A model generated the notes under the pieces. The model was not told the origin of the DNA, did no database searches, and saw only the letters and a program-made list of their open reading frames with translations. Of a stretch of 60,933 nt of DNA, positions 60,608 to 60,933 are shown piece after piece. The stretch spans positions 1 through 60,933 of the forward strand of contig JAVBNZ010000062.1 in NCBI GenBank assembly GCA_031551145.1. The letters run 5' to 3'. Source of the stretch: WRKB01 sp031551145. GTDB lineage: Bacteria; Desulfobacterota; Desulfovibrionia; Desulfovibrionales; Desulfovibrionaceae. Numbering within the stretch: position 1 is the first letter of the stretch; the number at the start of each line of letters is the position of its first letter. Position numbers and translations under genes: made by a program.

Positions 60608-60933
60608 CCGAAAAATTTTCTCCACAGGGAAGGCTTGGGAGTCCAACTGTATTCACCGTAGGGCAGCAGGGGCCGGGCTCCCCATTTTTTCTTGAAGAAG
60701 GCGATGCCTGAGTCGATGCCGAGGCCGAGATTGCAGCGCGCGTGGCCGCGTTCTTCGGCTTCGCGCAGCACGGCGGCAAGCAGGGCGTCGGCCGTGCCGG
60801 GCGGGGCGGCGGCGCTGCGGAAGGCGAAAAGGTAGAAGGCGGTGGAAAGCCCGCCGTATTCCGCGACGGCGCAGGCGCAGGGAGCGCCGGCATCGTTCGC
60901 GGAGGCCTCGAAGAGCAGGGCGCTCGGGCTCGC
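60604..60933 (-). CDS. C-terminal end of a GNAT/FemAB-like protein (cut by window edge)
   Basis: A minus-strand frame comes in at 60933 and stops at 60606-60604, giving 109 codons. It reads as an acyltransferase-like end: AVAEYGGLSTAFYLFAFRS, then AVLREAEERGHARCNLGLGI and FFKKKWGARPLLPYGEYSW. The last part is typical of GNAT-type lipid or peptidoglycan-linked acyltransferases and FemAB relatives. The stop overlaps the radical SAM start, so the two are coupled. The N-terminus is outside the window. Confidence 0.7.
   Translation of the reverse strand, partial: ASPSALLFEASANDAGAPCACAVAEYGGLSTAFYLFAFRSAAAPPGTADALLAAVLREAEERGHARCNLGLGIDSGIAFFKKKWGARPLLPYGEYSWTPKPSLWRKFFG

Overview
The window is about 61 kb of a GC-rich chromosome that reads as a sulfate-reducing or related Desulfovibrionaceae bacterium (Desulfovibrio/Bilophila type). 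The grounds are a Desulfovibrio-type hydroxylamine reductase (Hcp) with its ferredoxin partner, an rpsU-yqeY-mutS2-dnaG-rpoD macromolecular-synthesis operon with a Desulfovibrio-like S21, a DVU0298-like HEAT protein, indolepyruvate:ferredoxin oxidoreductase, and a UGA-interrupted selenoprotein gene. The species cannot be fixed from the sequence alone.

Layout. 1-1420: a small AT-rich accessory patch next to the 3' end of an initiator tRNA gene. It holds the start of an IS5-like transposase and a coupled pair of unknown genes, one with two membrane segments. 1422-5855: tRNA-fMet, tyrS, then hcp and its histidine-rich ferredoxin behind a palindromic CRP/FNR-type site. 5920-11128: DUF2156 protein and MATE exporter (minus), SLC13/DASS transporter and a membrane-anchored TPR-like protein (plus). 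11272-15214: iorA-iorB and an overlapping regulator that looks like a sigma-54 activator but has lost the key motifs. 15227-18822: glycosyltransferase, sugar aminotransferase, CheW and an exported protein (minus). 19042-21925: RidA, a threonine-synthase-like enzyme and a D-threonine-aldolase/D-serine-dehydratase-like enzyme. 21927-24424: nadB and nadC. 24718-27776: mgtE and a CHASE-GGDEF cyclase. 28062-32936: two unknown genes, an EF-G paralogue and rsmA joined by 4-bp overlaps. 33213-40726: hup, then the macromolecular-synthesis operon with a selenoprotein gene inserted between mutS2 and dnaG. 41231-48880: vWA-OmpA protein, purA-holB, a MltF-like transglycosylase, a stand-alone AICAR transformylase and a HEAT protein. 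48884-55489: EFR1-type flavodoxin/ferredoxin, trmFO, dut, an argD-like aminotransferase, a TraR/DksA zinc finger, ilvE and a polysaccharide deacetylase. 55804-60933: a large hybrid histidine kinase, a radical SAM protein and the end of a GNAT-like gene cut by the window edge.

Most of the window is ordinary core genome. The points of most interest are: (i) an unannotated selenoprotein (Sec codon 33, Cys-Sec pair) inside the rpsU-dnaG-rpoD operon; (ii) an IorA subunit whose C-terminal ferredoxin domain has kept exactly the four ligands of one cluster and lost the other four; (iii) a degenerate enhancer-binding protein translationally coupled to iorAB; (iv) the AT-rich two-gene module by tRNA-fMet; (v) a family of three intergenic hairpin repeats placed directly after stop codons. 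Promoters and terminators are read by eye and their confidences reflect that. No CRISPR array, rRNA or replication origin was seen.
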